DNA of 28,978 nucleotides, taken from Chara braunii. Its lineage: Eukaryota; Streptophyta; Charophyceae; Charales; Characeae. The notes beneath the pieces were generated by a model, which did no database searches, was not told the DNA's origin, and saw only the letters and a list, made by a program, of their open reading frames with translations. Below, in pieces: positions 19,311 to 28,978 of this stretch (positions are counted from its first letter, which is position 1; each line of letters opens with the position of its first letter). A program made the position numbers and the translations under genes. Location: assembly GCA_003427395.1 (NCBI GenBank), contig BFEA01000100.1:2102785-2131762 (forward strand), written 5' to 3'.

Positions 19311-21402
19311 TGTTGGTAGGAGCTGAGTCAACCAAAGCTGACTTCCACGTCCATGTGCGATACGCCAACAGGGCTCTGCAGGGAGTTGATTTCAGGGCTA
19401 TTGTGGAGAAAGCCGCTGACATCTTCTTTCCTCCTTCTGCTATTATCCTTCTGGCTTCGATTGTCATCGGATGGTCTTATTCTCCGTCATTAGATTCAGT
19501 TCTTTACAAGCCAGCATGCGTTTTTAGGGATTTTGTTTTACATCAATGGTTGCCTTGCTGTGATCAGTCTGTTTCATGTCATTGCTCCACTCGAAGATTC
19601 CTACCTTTCCACCTTCCCGAGTCTATTGACTTTCCTCAGCCTTTCCCTTCTGTATCTTCTCATGTCATTACTCTCGGCCCATCTATCAGAATAAGCATGT
19701 ATCTACTCTGCTCAGAATGGGCCTAAACCATATCCTGATCCAGCCAAGAGACTGTGCTCTGGCTTTAATGAAATTTATGAATGAGTGGGACAATATTTAT
19801 GACATTATCAGCGGCATGATGTTCATTCCTTCCCCTGTGAAAAAGAGGTCATGGGAGGTTATATCCGATAGGATTAAATCCCAGTTGTTTTATCTCCCTA
19901 AACATCGCGAGCCCCCCCCTCTCCTCTCACTTGACGCCACAAAGAAGGGATTCGACTTTCTTACCTTTAAATTTTTCATTAATGGGACAGACAAGACTTC
20001 TAACCCCCCTTCCTTTACCTACATCCAACTGATAAGGAAACTTGCCCTGGATAGGTTAGGTAGCTTGGATTTTGTGAAAGTCTCCTCCACATCGGAATTG
20101 ATCTTCATTGAACCGGAGTCATCGTTAACTACTATTTCTAGGAAAATTTTCGTGGGCCAACGAAAGTCGCCTTACCTCATGGCTCTATACAAGCACCATA
20201 AGAAGACCTTTAGGTGCTTAACTAACGCGACTGATTCTTTCATATCTCCTGCAGCTCAGATTTGTGACGCCATAATCAAAGTACTCATTCCCCTTGTCAA
20301 AACTAGATGCAAGGAACCCACATACAATTTAAAGTCCCTTCACGACATAGATACATATATTTGGTGGTCTATCGATTCCGTCCAGGATTATTGCTATAAC
20401 CTCCCTTCCAGAGTATACTCTTGTCTTCTCTACTTACATTGCTCGTTGTTTTAAAACCGCTTCATTCGGGGGTGATGATGATGGCCTTCTAGCAGCAATT
20501 CACTTCTTCCTTGACATAGCTTGGGATTTTGCTGAGAATAATAAGTTGGGTTTTATAATTGCATGCATATTCAGGAAAAAATATGAGGTATTATGCTCCA
20601 ACTGAAGCAATGGTACATTTGCAGATTCGACTACAGCATTGTGCAGAAAGGATGTTAAGCCTCTGATCCGGTGGGTGCTCGAGAAACGTTTTATCTCCCT
20701 TGGGGATGAATTGTGGAGACAGATCCAAGGCATCCCCAAAGGTCTACCTTGCTCCCCCTCTTTCGGTATTATTTACTTCTTTAAGTATGAATTCTCACTG
20801 ATCATTATGATTATCAATAACGACCCCATTACAAATCCTCCCAATATTCAAATACATGTTCATATACATCGATGATCTGCACTATGTCAATAATCCTTAT
20901 ATCTTGGGGTTTATTGATCCAGAACAGGAAAGGTGTAAGAGCAATATATTTCATCTCTACCCCTTGCACCTAATCCAGATAAAGAACCGGACTTAATTTT
21001 TTACTACCACTGAAGACGGTGACATCTATTGGCTTAAGGCCCAATTTTTTAACTCGGAAATCTCTGTTCTTTCGGATGAGTTAGGAAATTCTTCACCACA
21101 AAGTTTGATAAAAGGAGGGTATTGCACTTCCCTATCGTTAAATACGTTAAGTTTTTATCAAATAGCATGAATATTAGTCATTGAACATTATCATCCCTCA
21201 AGTGGCTATTATCTTAGTTCTCTGCACCACACCAACTGATGTTGTCTCTGATATTCTAATGGTGGTTTCTGACATGATGAGAAATGGGTTCGACCTTAAG
21301 AAATGCCTCAAATGTGTGGACAAGGTCCTTAACTCTCCTGAGAACGTTATGTCACCATGTGTGGATGTGAAATGTACTTCAGTCAAGTTTAAGGTGAGAT
21401 AA
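19304..21402 (+). pseudogene. Second RT pseudogene, Penelope/telomerase-like, no endonuclease seen
   Basis: A reverse transcriptase remnant in at least four frame segments. 19304-19726 contains GWSYSPSLDSVLYKPA and a Cys cluster. 19700-20454 includes FISPAAQICDAIIKVLIPLV and a motif-A-like VQDYCYNLPSR, with its Asp near 20386. 20639-20860 carries motif B, IQGIPKGLPCSPSF (about 20723-20764). Motif C, YIDDLHYVN, is encoded at 20865-20891 in another frame. A thumb-like end, DLKKCLKCVDKVLN, ends at 21402. Motif B and YIDD fit Penelope-like RTs better than LTR or LINE RTs, but group membership is not settled. No GIY-YIG, integrase or RNase H region is visible. It is unlike the RT at 1573-3901 in detail. 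The gene is dead, with several frame changes and stops. Confidence 0.65.
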
Positions 21403-21504
21403 ATTAATTGACCCCCCGTTTTTCAGAAATAATTTTCTCCCCCTTTTCTTTTCCCCCTCTCCCTACTCCCTTCCCCCTCCCTTTTTCATCAAATTTCTGC
21501 TTTA

Positions 21505-21560
21505 AATAGCGATTTCGTCAAAACGGACATTTTATATTTTTTGAACGAAATTTAAATTGT
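21505..21560. repeat. Third copy of the foldback arm end, 3' of the RT pseudogene
   Basis: ATTTCGTCAAAACGGACATT and the following T-rich stretch with GAACGAAAT match 19012-19055 in direct orientation and 19262-19310 in inverted orientation. Direct plus inverted terminal copies around an RT resemble the pseudo-LTR structure of Penelope-like elements, so 19012-21560 is probably one element. Confidence 0.7.
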
Positions 21561-21597
21561 CATTTCCGTGCTGATTTAGGGTCAAAAATGCATTTGA

Positions 21598-21715
21598 ATT
21601 TAGGGTATGGGTATACATGCAAGGGTAAGGGGTGAGGGGTAAGGGGTGAGGGGTAAGGGGTTTGGGGATAAGGGATAAGGGGTAAAAGACAAGGGGTAAG
21701 GGGCAGGAACTTGGA
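21598..21715. repeat. GGGGTAA/GGGGTGA heptamer array
   Basis: Imperfect 7-base units with G4 runs (GGGGTAA, GGGGTGA, GGGGTTT, GGGATAA) over about 115 bases. The G-rich strand is the plus strand and could form G-quadruplexes. It resembles, but is not, the plant telomere unit TTTAGGG. It lies about 40 bases after the terminal repeat of the RT pseudogene. Confidence 0.8.
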
Positions 21716-21837
21716 GCAATGGTTGTCATCTTCTATACATTGTTTCCATGACAAACAATTTAATGTTACCCACATCCATCCGCATNTAATCACAATATCC
21801 AGCAGCAGGTTCATACTACTCGCGAGCCACTGTGTCC

Positions 21838-22668
21838 AAAGCCATTCAACGACGTATTGCGGGTATGTCATCAGCGGTGAAAGAGAAAGGCGGAAGGTGA
21901 CCCCTTGCCAATAGCGATGCGTATGCGAGCATGAAGACCCCACACGAGCTAGTGTCACGTTGTTTCGGGATGCCCTCTACGGTCCATATGTGATTAAATG
22001 GTTTCGTGTCCACCTCTTTGCCTTGCTGAATGGATCTTTTCAACAAAAACTTTGCAAATCCGCCGGTCACTTTGGCTGCGAGTTCTTTGTCGGGGCTGAG
22101 GGAGTTGTAAAATTCAAATTTCCTCCTCCTAAAGTCAGCCATAACGAGGGTCCAGTGGTTCATGTGTACGATATGGAAAGGGGCAATTATCAAGTCCATG
22201 TCACTTATTATAATGCCATTCGACCAGTGTTGCACCTCTCGCTCTTGATATCTCATTTCGCTGTCGAAAAGTCTGGCGAAGAAAAACGAGCTCAGCGCTG
22301 ATATTCTAGGAATGCGACCCTTTCCGATTCTAATCACGGTTTCGTTCTCGGGGTCGCATTCTACGTGTGTGATGCTACACCAGTTGTCTAGTGCGATGAG
22401 GTTCAGGTAGAAGTTGACGACGTTGTCATTTAACCAGTTTCACTCGTCGACTAGTAAAATAAATTCGTCTCGAGTTAGCTTCAATACTTCGTTCGTCTGA
22501 TGATTGTGTGTGCTCGCTATTGGGAACCTTTTCCCGTACTCCTGGCATACATGTGAGAGTGTTTTCATCTCCTTCTCTGATAAAGACGATGTTGCGAGGC
22601 GCATTGTCCACCCTCTTTTGCACTTTCTTGTATCTGTTGTTGTAATTTGCACTGCACACGACAAACAC
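21838..22668 (-). pseudogene. Ulp1/SENP-like (C48) cysteine protease domain
   Basis: C48 proteases cleave SUMO-type isopeptide or C-terminal bonds, and plant DNA transposons often carry such domains. In order: EFILLVDE, a TGA (22440-22442), NWLNDNVVNFYLNLIALDNW (the family's entry motif), HMNHWTLVMADFRRRKFEFY, then Q and C in PKQRDTSSCGVFML. The His, Gln and Cys of the catalytic set are present. The residue 17 after the His, normally Asp in a YxDS motif, is Asn here (FYNSL). A TGA at 21846-21848 interrupts the C-terminus (DDIPAIRR, stop, MALDTV). The upstream part (about 22500-22668) is in another frame and contains NYNNRYKKVQKRVDNAPRNI. It is probably the 3' part of the gene that begins near 26200. 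One N lies at 21786. Confidence 0.75.
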
Positions 22669-23229
22669 GACGAATACGACATCGATGGCAGTGTAAACAA
22701 CAGTGACCGAGGCGGACAGGGGTGTAAAAAATGGTCGGCCTTACAAGAAAGTAAGAAACGGGTGGGCAGGCGGTGTCAAAAATTGGGAGGGCGACCATTT
22801 GAGATACTTGTACATAAGCAAGTGCCTTAGCATAACATGCTAAACGGAAATGATGTATTCAAGATACGTCATCAATGTTTCGCTAAACTTACACTTAGAT
22901 GGACGACAACACTTCGGGACCAATCAATCCTGACTCATGCCCCCTTTCATCACCGTACCCCAATGGCATACATGCATATACACAACGCAACATATTGACG
23001 AATATAGAGAGACACACACGCATACTACGACACATTTTTGTTCACCACACAATTTTCTTGTCAACAATTAAAAGACTAAATCCCGGAAATTCAACACTAA
23101 TGAGTCTACAGGTCGATTGTACATAGGAACAAATTCCACCCACAAACCCAGATTTCAAACAAATGAGCACACACTCGAAAACATTAAATTTCCCCGCGAA
23201 GAGGATTCCCCTCAAGTTCATTCCCTGTC

Positions 23230-23620
23230 TCACCCCTCATTTTCTGCACGCGTGGGATCACCCATGCCCTTTCCGCCTTCTACTCCATCCTCATCTTCCG
23301 TCATCATGTCCTCAATATTGCGAGAACGTGGAGACCCCCCTGCATTTCCCCCATTCCCGTCATCCCCTGTGACCGCTCCCTGTGGTGTTGTTGTACAGTG
23401 TGCGTCACCTTTGCTAGTGCATGTGGGCGGATGCAACGACATCCCCGTGACGACCATCCCAGCAGTGGACTCTGGCAACATCTCCGATGTGCCCGCCAGC
23501 GCCGCACCTGTCGTGAGGAGACTCCCGTATATGGCCCCCGCATCCGCCGGCTTGTCGAGTGATATTTTTTCACCTTGTGATGTATCCCCCGTTGCGACAG
23601 AGATGGTTGATCATGGCTCC
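23230..23620 (-). pseudogene. Acidic, Gly/Thr-rich coding remnant between methyltransferase and protease
   Basis: An open stretch contains TISVATGDTSQGEKISLDKP and later DDGNGGNAGGSPRSRNIEDM and EDEDGVEGGKG, ending at 23230. It is low in complexity and resembles a flexible linker. Its frame differs from that of the methyltransferase-like region upstream (stop at 23703-23705), so a frameshift or intron would be needed. 22700-23229 shows no convincing coding on either strand. Confidence 0.4.
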
Positions 23621-23702
23621 GATGGTGTTTATTGCCTGCGGGCGTGTTCCCCGCCTCTGGCAACGAAGGCTTCACGCCCAACGTCGTCCCGCCATCTTGC
23701 CT

Positions 23703-26200
23703 TTATTCACCCATCGTGTTCCCTGTGGCCGCCTCGGGCACAGGGGCGACATCTTCTCGGGAGTCCACGTCCATGCTCTCGAGCGCGGCGGCGCGCTCAA
23801 CCTTCCAGTCAATCTTGCCGTACAAGGGGCTCGATTGGAGCTCGTAAAACTTGTGTGAGTTCTCTAACTGCCGAGTGGCTCCCAAGGCGTCGAACAATTG
23901 TTTCGCCTTTGCCGCGATGGATGTTTCACTCTCCCCGGGGTTCTCTTTCTAACAGCGGTATAGTATTGATTGCTCCGTCGTCTTCAGCCAGCTGTCCTTT
24001 CCCATGCGGGCAAACGGTCTCCAACCCTTTGAGACATACTTCACCACCATTTTCCACTCCCCGCCTTGGATACATGGCTCGAAAATGCCGTCATGCCAAA
24101 TCATATCATGGCCCCACTTGTCCTCACTAGCGTAGGTGTATTTGTCATCCAAGAAATACACATTGTTTGGATCCGCACAAAATCCGGGAGGAATCGGATC
24201 GCCTGGCGCCAGCTTCGTTGGCTGAGCAGGAATATCAAGGTCATCGTCTTCGTCGTCTTCCATAGGCGTACATACAACCCGGTCCACTCCCGAGGCCACA
24301 CTGTTCGCGGGTGGCAGGTTCGAGCATCCCTCTGATTGACCCGGTCGATATCCCTTGACATTGTGCTCCATGGCAGCGGAGTTCCCACATCACCCGGTTG
24401 CATTGGTGTCCTTTTCAATCTCGAGGTCGAAGTCCGACGAGTCTTCCTCGCTGTCAACGGGGTTAAAGACTTCACCCGATTTAGCGCGGTCTGCATAGTC
24501 CTTAAACTTCAGTTTATCTTTGTGAAGATCAAACCTCAAGATCTCGCATCGAGCAACGAATGTCTCGAAGGCGCCAGTTAGAGCACCGTGATAATGTTTG
24601 AGGGCCTCGGTCACCTTGGCTTTCCTATATATGTATCCCCCATCAAGGCGTCCATCNGACGNATCGCGGAACANGTATTCCCANACCTTCNGTCTTTTCN
24701 GTCCNNACTTGTGGTACATATCCCTGTTCGTGCGATGTGTGGCACGCGGCTTCTCGAGGCGGCACTCGAATCTCCCATCCTTAACAAGTATGTCGACGAA
24801 CTTTGTCAAGTATGCAATGTCCTTAGCCGACTCGTCACAGGCAATAACATTATTACCTGCAAGCAAGAACTTCCATACAAGACCCGCGTGCGCCCTACCC
24901 AGCAAAAACACACCTTCCGCCTCTCCTACGAATGAACTGCATAACTTCCGCAACTTGTCAGGTTCTCGGTCCCAAATTGAATATGCGGCACTTTCGTCGC
25001 CTTCGACGCCACCGTGTTTTTCGAGACACTTCCCGAACTTTTCCTTCACAACATGCACTTCGGTGAGATCGTTGTGAAGTCGGGGTGCGACAGTTATTTT
25101 TTTCAGATCCCCTCCTTCAGCGTGCACCACGATCGCCATCAGGTCCCGACTGCTCGTAGCGATGTTGCCGTACCTTGTGACGTCGCTCGGCGGCCTGTCC
25201 ACGCGTTTCTATGACCCGGGGTTGAGCTCGATGTCCTCCCAACGGTACAATTGACGCAAGACATCGCTTTGCACATTCTGCGGTGCAAAGAAGAAGAGGA
25301 CCCAATTTGGACCACAATACTTCGTCATCCTTACGTACAGTGCATCGAAGTCCTACGAGGTCCATGCACAGCTGAAATTCGCGGCCAAGATGTCAATGAT
25401 GGCGGCGCTGCATGTCATTTTTTGTGCGGTTGCGATGATGTCGACGAGTGCCACCATAATCTCCTTTGACCGCATGCATACAGGAAGCAATGTGGTCTGC
25501 CTACCGAGTTTGTCCCACACAAGATGGCGTGCACGGGAGGCGATCTGTTTCACCTCCGCTCGAAGCATATCGAGCTTATCGATCGTGGTCCTTGTACGAC
25601 ATGAAGAAGTCGTCGTTCCATTCGTCCTCTGCCCTTCCCTCGGCGCGAAACACGACGTAGTTGAACATGCGGACATATGTATCTCTCCTTGCCAGTTGGT
25701 CCGTCGGGCTGTTGAATTGGACCAAAGGTCTGCTGAGCACGAAAGCATTGTCGACGACAAGCGGGGAACCAGTCACGAGGTAGTCATTGGTTTTGGAAAG
25801 AAACTTTTCCGGAGCCAGCATTTGGAACTCCGTTCCGTTCCCGCACACGTCAAACGCTTTCATCGACATAGCCTTGACCCCGTATCCTTGAAAGAGCCGA
25901 CGGTCAAGAGACACCTTCTTGTCTTCCTTGACCCAGTTTTTCCCCTCTCTGTCATAGACAGACGTAAGGGAGAAGGTCCTGAACTTCCTGCCATCGTAGG
26001 TAAACCTCCCCGCTTCCGATTTCTCCACCCCTCCGCAGCAGTACCAACTCAGGCCGTTGTCATCGCTCAAGAAGACAACGGCTCCGCATCCCGATGTATG
26101 AAGGTCACCGACCCAATCAAGAGCCCATGGTTTCTCGTGGTAGAGCTTAGACCTGCCGTATGACCGTTTTTCGAGGGCAGAGCCAGACGCTGGTTTTCCT
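23703..26200 (-). pseudogene. Methyltransferase-like mobile-element gene with in-frame stops
   Basis: A long protein is readable in one frame from about 25608 to 23703, preceded by 26200-25576 in a neighbouring frame with one frame change near 25600. N-terminal part: KPWALDWVGDLHTSGCGAVV and other conserved-looking sequence. Then AIIDILAANF and NWVLFFFAPQNVQSDVLRQL, resembling the DPPY-containing half of a beta-class amino-methyltransferase. Later VFLLGRAHAGLVWKFLLAGN and NVIACD resemble the SAM-binding FxGxG half. Both signature motifs are altered, so activity is doubtful. Then an acidic segment (DSEEDSSDFDLEIE), a TGA (24390-24392), and DKWGHDMIWHDGIFEPCIQG to a TAG at 23949-23951, continuing in frame. 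Other stops are TAG at 25353-25355 and 25209-25211. Ambiguous bases cluster at 24657-24706. The family call is tentative. Confidence 0.5.
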
Positions 26201-26286
26201 GAAGGGTCGCACAGAAAATGACAACAAGAAAACAGAACTAAGTGACACGAAGAAGCATTCGTCGCGGCATGGGAGTTTCGTTGTCG

Positions 26287-27117
26287 CCCCCTTTGTGCTA
26301 CGGGGGAGGACGGGGGTCCGTCCCGCCCCCCTCGATGCCCACAACACGAAGGGGGTCCGGCGTTCCTGGAACGCTTGACCCCCATGGTGCTGCGGGGGAG
26401 GAAGGGGGTCCGTCCGGCCCTCGTCGTCGACAACAGCACCAAGGGGGTCAGGTGTTCCGGGAACGCAGGACCCCCTTTGCGCTGCGGGGGAGGAAGGGGG
26501 TCCGCCCCCTCGCCCCGATGGCCACAGCACGAAAGGGGTCCGGCGTTCCGGGAACGCCGGACCCCCTTTGTGCCGCGGGGGAGGAAGGGGGTCCGCCCCT
26601 TCCCCTCGATGGCCACAGCACGAAGGGGGTCCGGCGTTCCCGGAACGCCGGACCCCCTTCGTGCTGTGGCCATCGAGGGGGGCGGGACGGACCCCCTTTG
26701 TTCCCTGCAGCACCAGTGGGTCCGGTGTTCCTGGAACGCTGGACCCCCTTGGTGCAGCGGGGGAGGAAGGTGGTCCGTCCCTTCGCCCCGATGGCCACAG
26801 CACGAAGGGGGTCCGGCGTTCCGGGGACGCCGGACCCCATTGGTGCTGCGGGGGATGAAGGGGGTCCGTCCCATCCCCTCGACGGCCACAGCACCATGGG
26901 GGTCCGGCGTTCCCGGAACGCTGGACCCCCCTGGTGCTGCGGTGGAGGAAGGGGGTCCGTCCCGGCCCCCGGGAACGCCGCACCTCTTTGGTACTGCGGA
27001 GGATGAAAGGGGTCCGTCCCACCCCCTCGATGCCCGCAGCAACAAGGGGGTCCGGCGTTCCCAGAACGCTGGACCCCCTTGGCGCAGCAGCATGGGGGTC
27101 CATCCCGCCCCCCTCCC
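26287..27117. repeat. Tandem array of ~91-bp units with a strong palindrome
   Basis: Palindromes of the form GGGGTCCGGCGTTCC plus its complement begin at about 26351, 26443, 26534, 26624, 26715, 26806, 26897 and 27045, with a damaged one near 26966. Spacers of about 60 bases carry GTGCTGCGGGGGAGGAAGG and CCTCGATGGCCACAGCACGA. The spacer at about 26658-26714 is inverted relative to the others. Long open frames across it (Gly/Pro/Arg-rich) are repeat translation; one runs into the methyltransferase-like gene and falsely extends it upstream. Confidence 0.9.
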
Positions 27118-28315
27118 CTATGAGATAACACAGCGATCATGCCATTGAAGACCTTTTCCTGAAATCGCATTTCGCCTTTTTCAAACAATATACATTGTGG
27201 AAATCGAAAATAAAAAAGGGGGAGAGGGAGATCAAACCCCCCTCTCCTTTGTGAGGACACTGCAAACGCGGCATTGAAGACCTTTTCCCGAAATCGCATC
27301 TCCTTGTTTTCAAACAATATTACATGTGGAAATCAAAAAAAAAAAGGGGAGAGGGAGATCAACCCCCTCCCCTATGAGATCACACAGCAAACGTGCCATT
27401 GAAGACCTTTTCCCGAAATCACATTTAGTCTTTTTCAAACAATATACATTGTGGAATTCGGATCTCGTTTTTTCGAAGCAATATCACATGTGGAAATCGA
27501 AAAAAAAAAAGGGGAGAGGAAGATCAACCCCCCCCCCCTCTCCTTTGCGAGGACACTGCAAACATGGCATTGAAGACCTTTTCCCGAAATCGGATCTCCT
27601 TTTTTTCAAGCAATATTACATGTGGAAATCAAAAAAAAAAGGGGAGAGGGAGATCGACCCCCTCCCCTATGAGATCACACAGCAAACGTGCCATTGAAGA
27701 CCTTTTCCCGATATCGCATTTAGTCTTTTTCAAACAATATACATTGTGGAATTCGGATCTCGTTTTTTCCAAGCAATATCACATGTGGAAATCGAAAAAA
27801 AAAAGGGGGAGAGGGAGATCAACCCCCTCTCTCCTTTGCGAGGACACTGCGAACGTGGCATTGAAGACCTTTTCCAAAAATCGCTTTTTCATCGTTTTCA
27901 AACAATATTAAATGCGGAAATCGAAAAAAAAAAACGTGGCATTGAAGGCCTTTTCCCGAAATCGGATCTCCTTTTTTTCAAGCAATATTACATGTGGAAA
28001 TCAAAAAAAAAAAGGGGAGAGGGAGATCAACCCCCCCCTCTCCTTTGTGAGGACACTGCAAACGTGGCATTGAAGACCTTTTCCCAAAATCGCATTTTCG
28101 TCGTTTTCAAACAATATTAAATGTGGAAATTGGAAAAAAAAAAAAAAAAGGGCAGAGGGAGATCAACCCCCTCCCCTATGAGATCACACAACAATCATGC
28201 CATTAAGGACCTTTTCCCGAAATCGCATTTCGTTTTTTTAAAACAATATACATTGTGGAATTCAAAAAAAAAAAAAGAAGGAGAGGGAGATCAACCCCCC
28301 CTCCGCTATGAGATC
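27118..28315. repeat. Tandem array of ~125-170-bp units, nine copies
   Basis: Each unit has CATTGAAGACCTTTTCC, a CAAACAATAT or CAAGCAATAT word, an A-run, GGGGAGAGGGAGATCAA and a C-run. Two subtypes follow the C-run, one with TATGAGATCACACAGCA and one with TTTG(C/T)GAGGACACTGC. Starts fall near 27144, 27273, 27398, 27569, 27693, 27859, 27941, 28069 and 28200. The units at 27398 and 27693 are longer because of an added TTCGGATCTCGTTTTTTC segment. Confidence 0.9.
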
Positions 28316-28369
28316 GCAGTTCACACCTTTCGTCGCCATGCTCGGACCGTGAGCTGCACGGAGTCGATT

Positions 28370-28374
<5 letters not shown>

Positions 28375-28454
<80 letters not shown>
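28375..28454. repeat. (CT)n microsatellite
   Basis: About 80 bases of pure CT. Confidence 0.95.
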
Positions 28455-28456
<2 letters not shown>

Positions 28457-28497
28457 GAATGAACGCGGACTGCATGCAACCAGCAGCAAATAACTCG

Positions 28498-28563
28498 AAG
28501 GAACGGTACCGGCCCTATTTCCTGTGAACGGTACCCGTCCGCTTTCCTGTGAACGGTACCGGT
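28498..28563. repeat. Tandem repeat of about 26 bp, two to three units
   Basis: GAACGGTACC with CTTTCCTGT occurs in consecutive units. GGTACC is itself a palindrome. Diverged GCCAAAAAACG(G/A)C units follow at 28577-28613. Confidence 0.65.
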
Positions 28564-28689
28564 CTGCTTCACGCAGCCAAAAAACGGCCCCGTTTTCTGT
28601 GCCCAAAAAACGACACTGGCACTTTTTTTCCCTGCAGATCGGGTCGACGGTGCCTACACATGAAAAAAAACACCTGCACTGTGCACATC

Positions 28690-28915
28690 ATTTTGCTCCC
28701 GCAACCCAGCGCCCAGCACCCACCACATTGCAAGCGTTCACAACCCAGCGCCCTCAACCCAGCAACGGCGGCCCACTGCCCAGAGTCAAGTCACCGGCGC
28801 CATTGCCCAGCGTCACAGGCCTGTGCCCGGTGCCATTGCCCAGCGCCCACCGCCCATTGGCCATAGCCCTGTGCCTGGTGCCATTGCCAAGCGCCATTGC
28901 CCACAGTTCGCTCGA
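28690..28915. repeat. Short-period GCCCA/GCCATTGCCCA minisatellite
   Basis: Interleaved words CCAGCGCCC, TGCCATTGCCCA and CCTGTGCC(C/T)GGTG recur irregularly with periods of about 10-15 bases. Pro/Ala/His-rich open frames here are compositional. Confidence 0.7.
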
Positions 28916-28918
28916 CAG

Positions 28919-28920
<2 letters not shown>

Positions 28921-28978
<58 letters not shown>
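28921..28978. repeat. (CT)n microsatellite reaching the window edge
   Basis: Pure CT to the last base; it probably continues outside the window. Confidence 0.95.

Noticed and set aside
23117-24130. Plus-strand 337-codon open frame
   Set aside because: It lies opposite the better-supported minus-strand coding (acidic linker and methyltransferase tail) and has no domain-like sequence.
26230-27093. Long minus-strand open frame joined upstream of the methyltransferase-like gene
   Set aside because: Its first about 280 residues are translated 91-bp repeat (Gly/Pro/Arg cycles) with matching open frames on other strands; only the part below about 26200 looks like protein.
26287-27117. CRISPR-like array
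   Set aside because: Repeat and spacer both recur, so spacers are not unique, there are no cas genes, and the genome appears eukaryotic. It is a satellite with palindromes.

Overview
The window looks like nuclear DNA of a plant-lineage eukaryote, most likely a charophyte alga such as Chara. This is inference, not proof. The reasons are the many long (CT)n/(GT)n and A/T-run microsatellites, several minisatellites, an assembly gap (14178-14868), almost no intact genes, a STIG1-type plant cysteine-rich gene, and decayed retroelements of kinds known from green algae. No bacterial operon structure, rRNA, tRNA or CRISPR array was seen.

Layout. 1-1251: repeats and minisatellites. 1252-6583 (minus strand): a decayed Penelope-like element. 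In transcription order it has a gag-like protein (CCHC zinc knuckle, Gly-rich segment, coiled coil), a GIY-YIG endonuclease N-terminal to the reverse transcriptase (RT), an RT with motifs A, B and C, and a candidate hammerhead ribozyme in the 3' flank. It lies between two 80-bp direct repeats (1172-1251 and 6584-6663), and outside these are inverted copies of another repeat. 6664-11900: mostly noncoding, with GA-rich and 20-bp minisatellites and a small MITE-like inverted repeat. 11921-12574 (minus): the only intact recognisable gene, a secreted STIG1-like protein, with a ~220-bp CT/GT/GA microsatellite starting about 15 bp upstream of its ATG. 12813-14177: minisatellites, then the gap. 14869-17060: nothing coding. 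17068-18146 (plus): a tiny membrane-protein ORF and a broken acidic low-complexity coding region.

18646-21555 (plus): a second, different RT pseudogene with no visible endonuclease domain. A ~300-bp foldback repeat precedes it and another copy of the foldback arm follows it, an arrangement like the pseudo-LTRs of Penelope-like elements. A GGGGTAA/GGGGTGA heptamer array lies just beyond. 21838-26200 (minus): remains of a large mobile-element-type gene or gene pair, with a methyltransferase-like region followed by an acidic tail and a Ulp1/SENP-like (C48) cysteine protease domain. The reading frame is well preserved but carries scattered stops. 26287-27117: ~91-bp tandem units with a strong palindrome, one spacer of which is inverted. 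27118-28315: a second tandem array (~125-130 bp). 28316-28978: short minisatellites and (CT)n.

The window is therefore mainly a graveyard of selfish elements. The most interesting points are the gag-like/GIY-YIG/RT architecture with a single TGA between gag and endonuclease in one frame, the hammerhead candidate on the element's own strand, the palindromic array with an inverted spacer whose core palindrome also occurs inside the foldback 7 kb away, and the methyltransferase-like plus Ulp1-like pairing.
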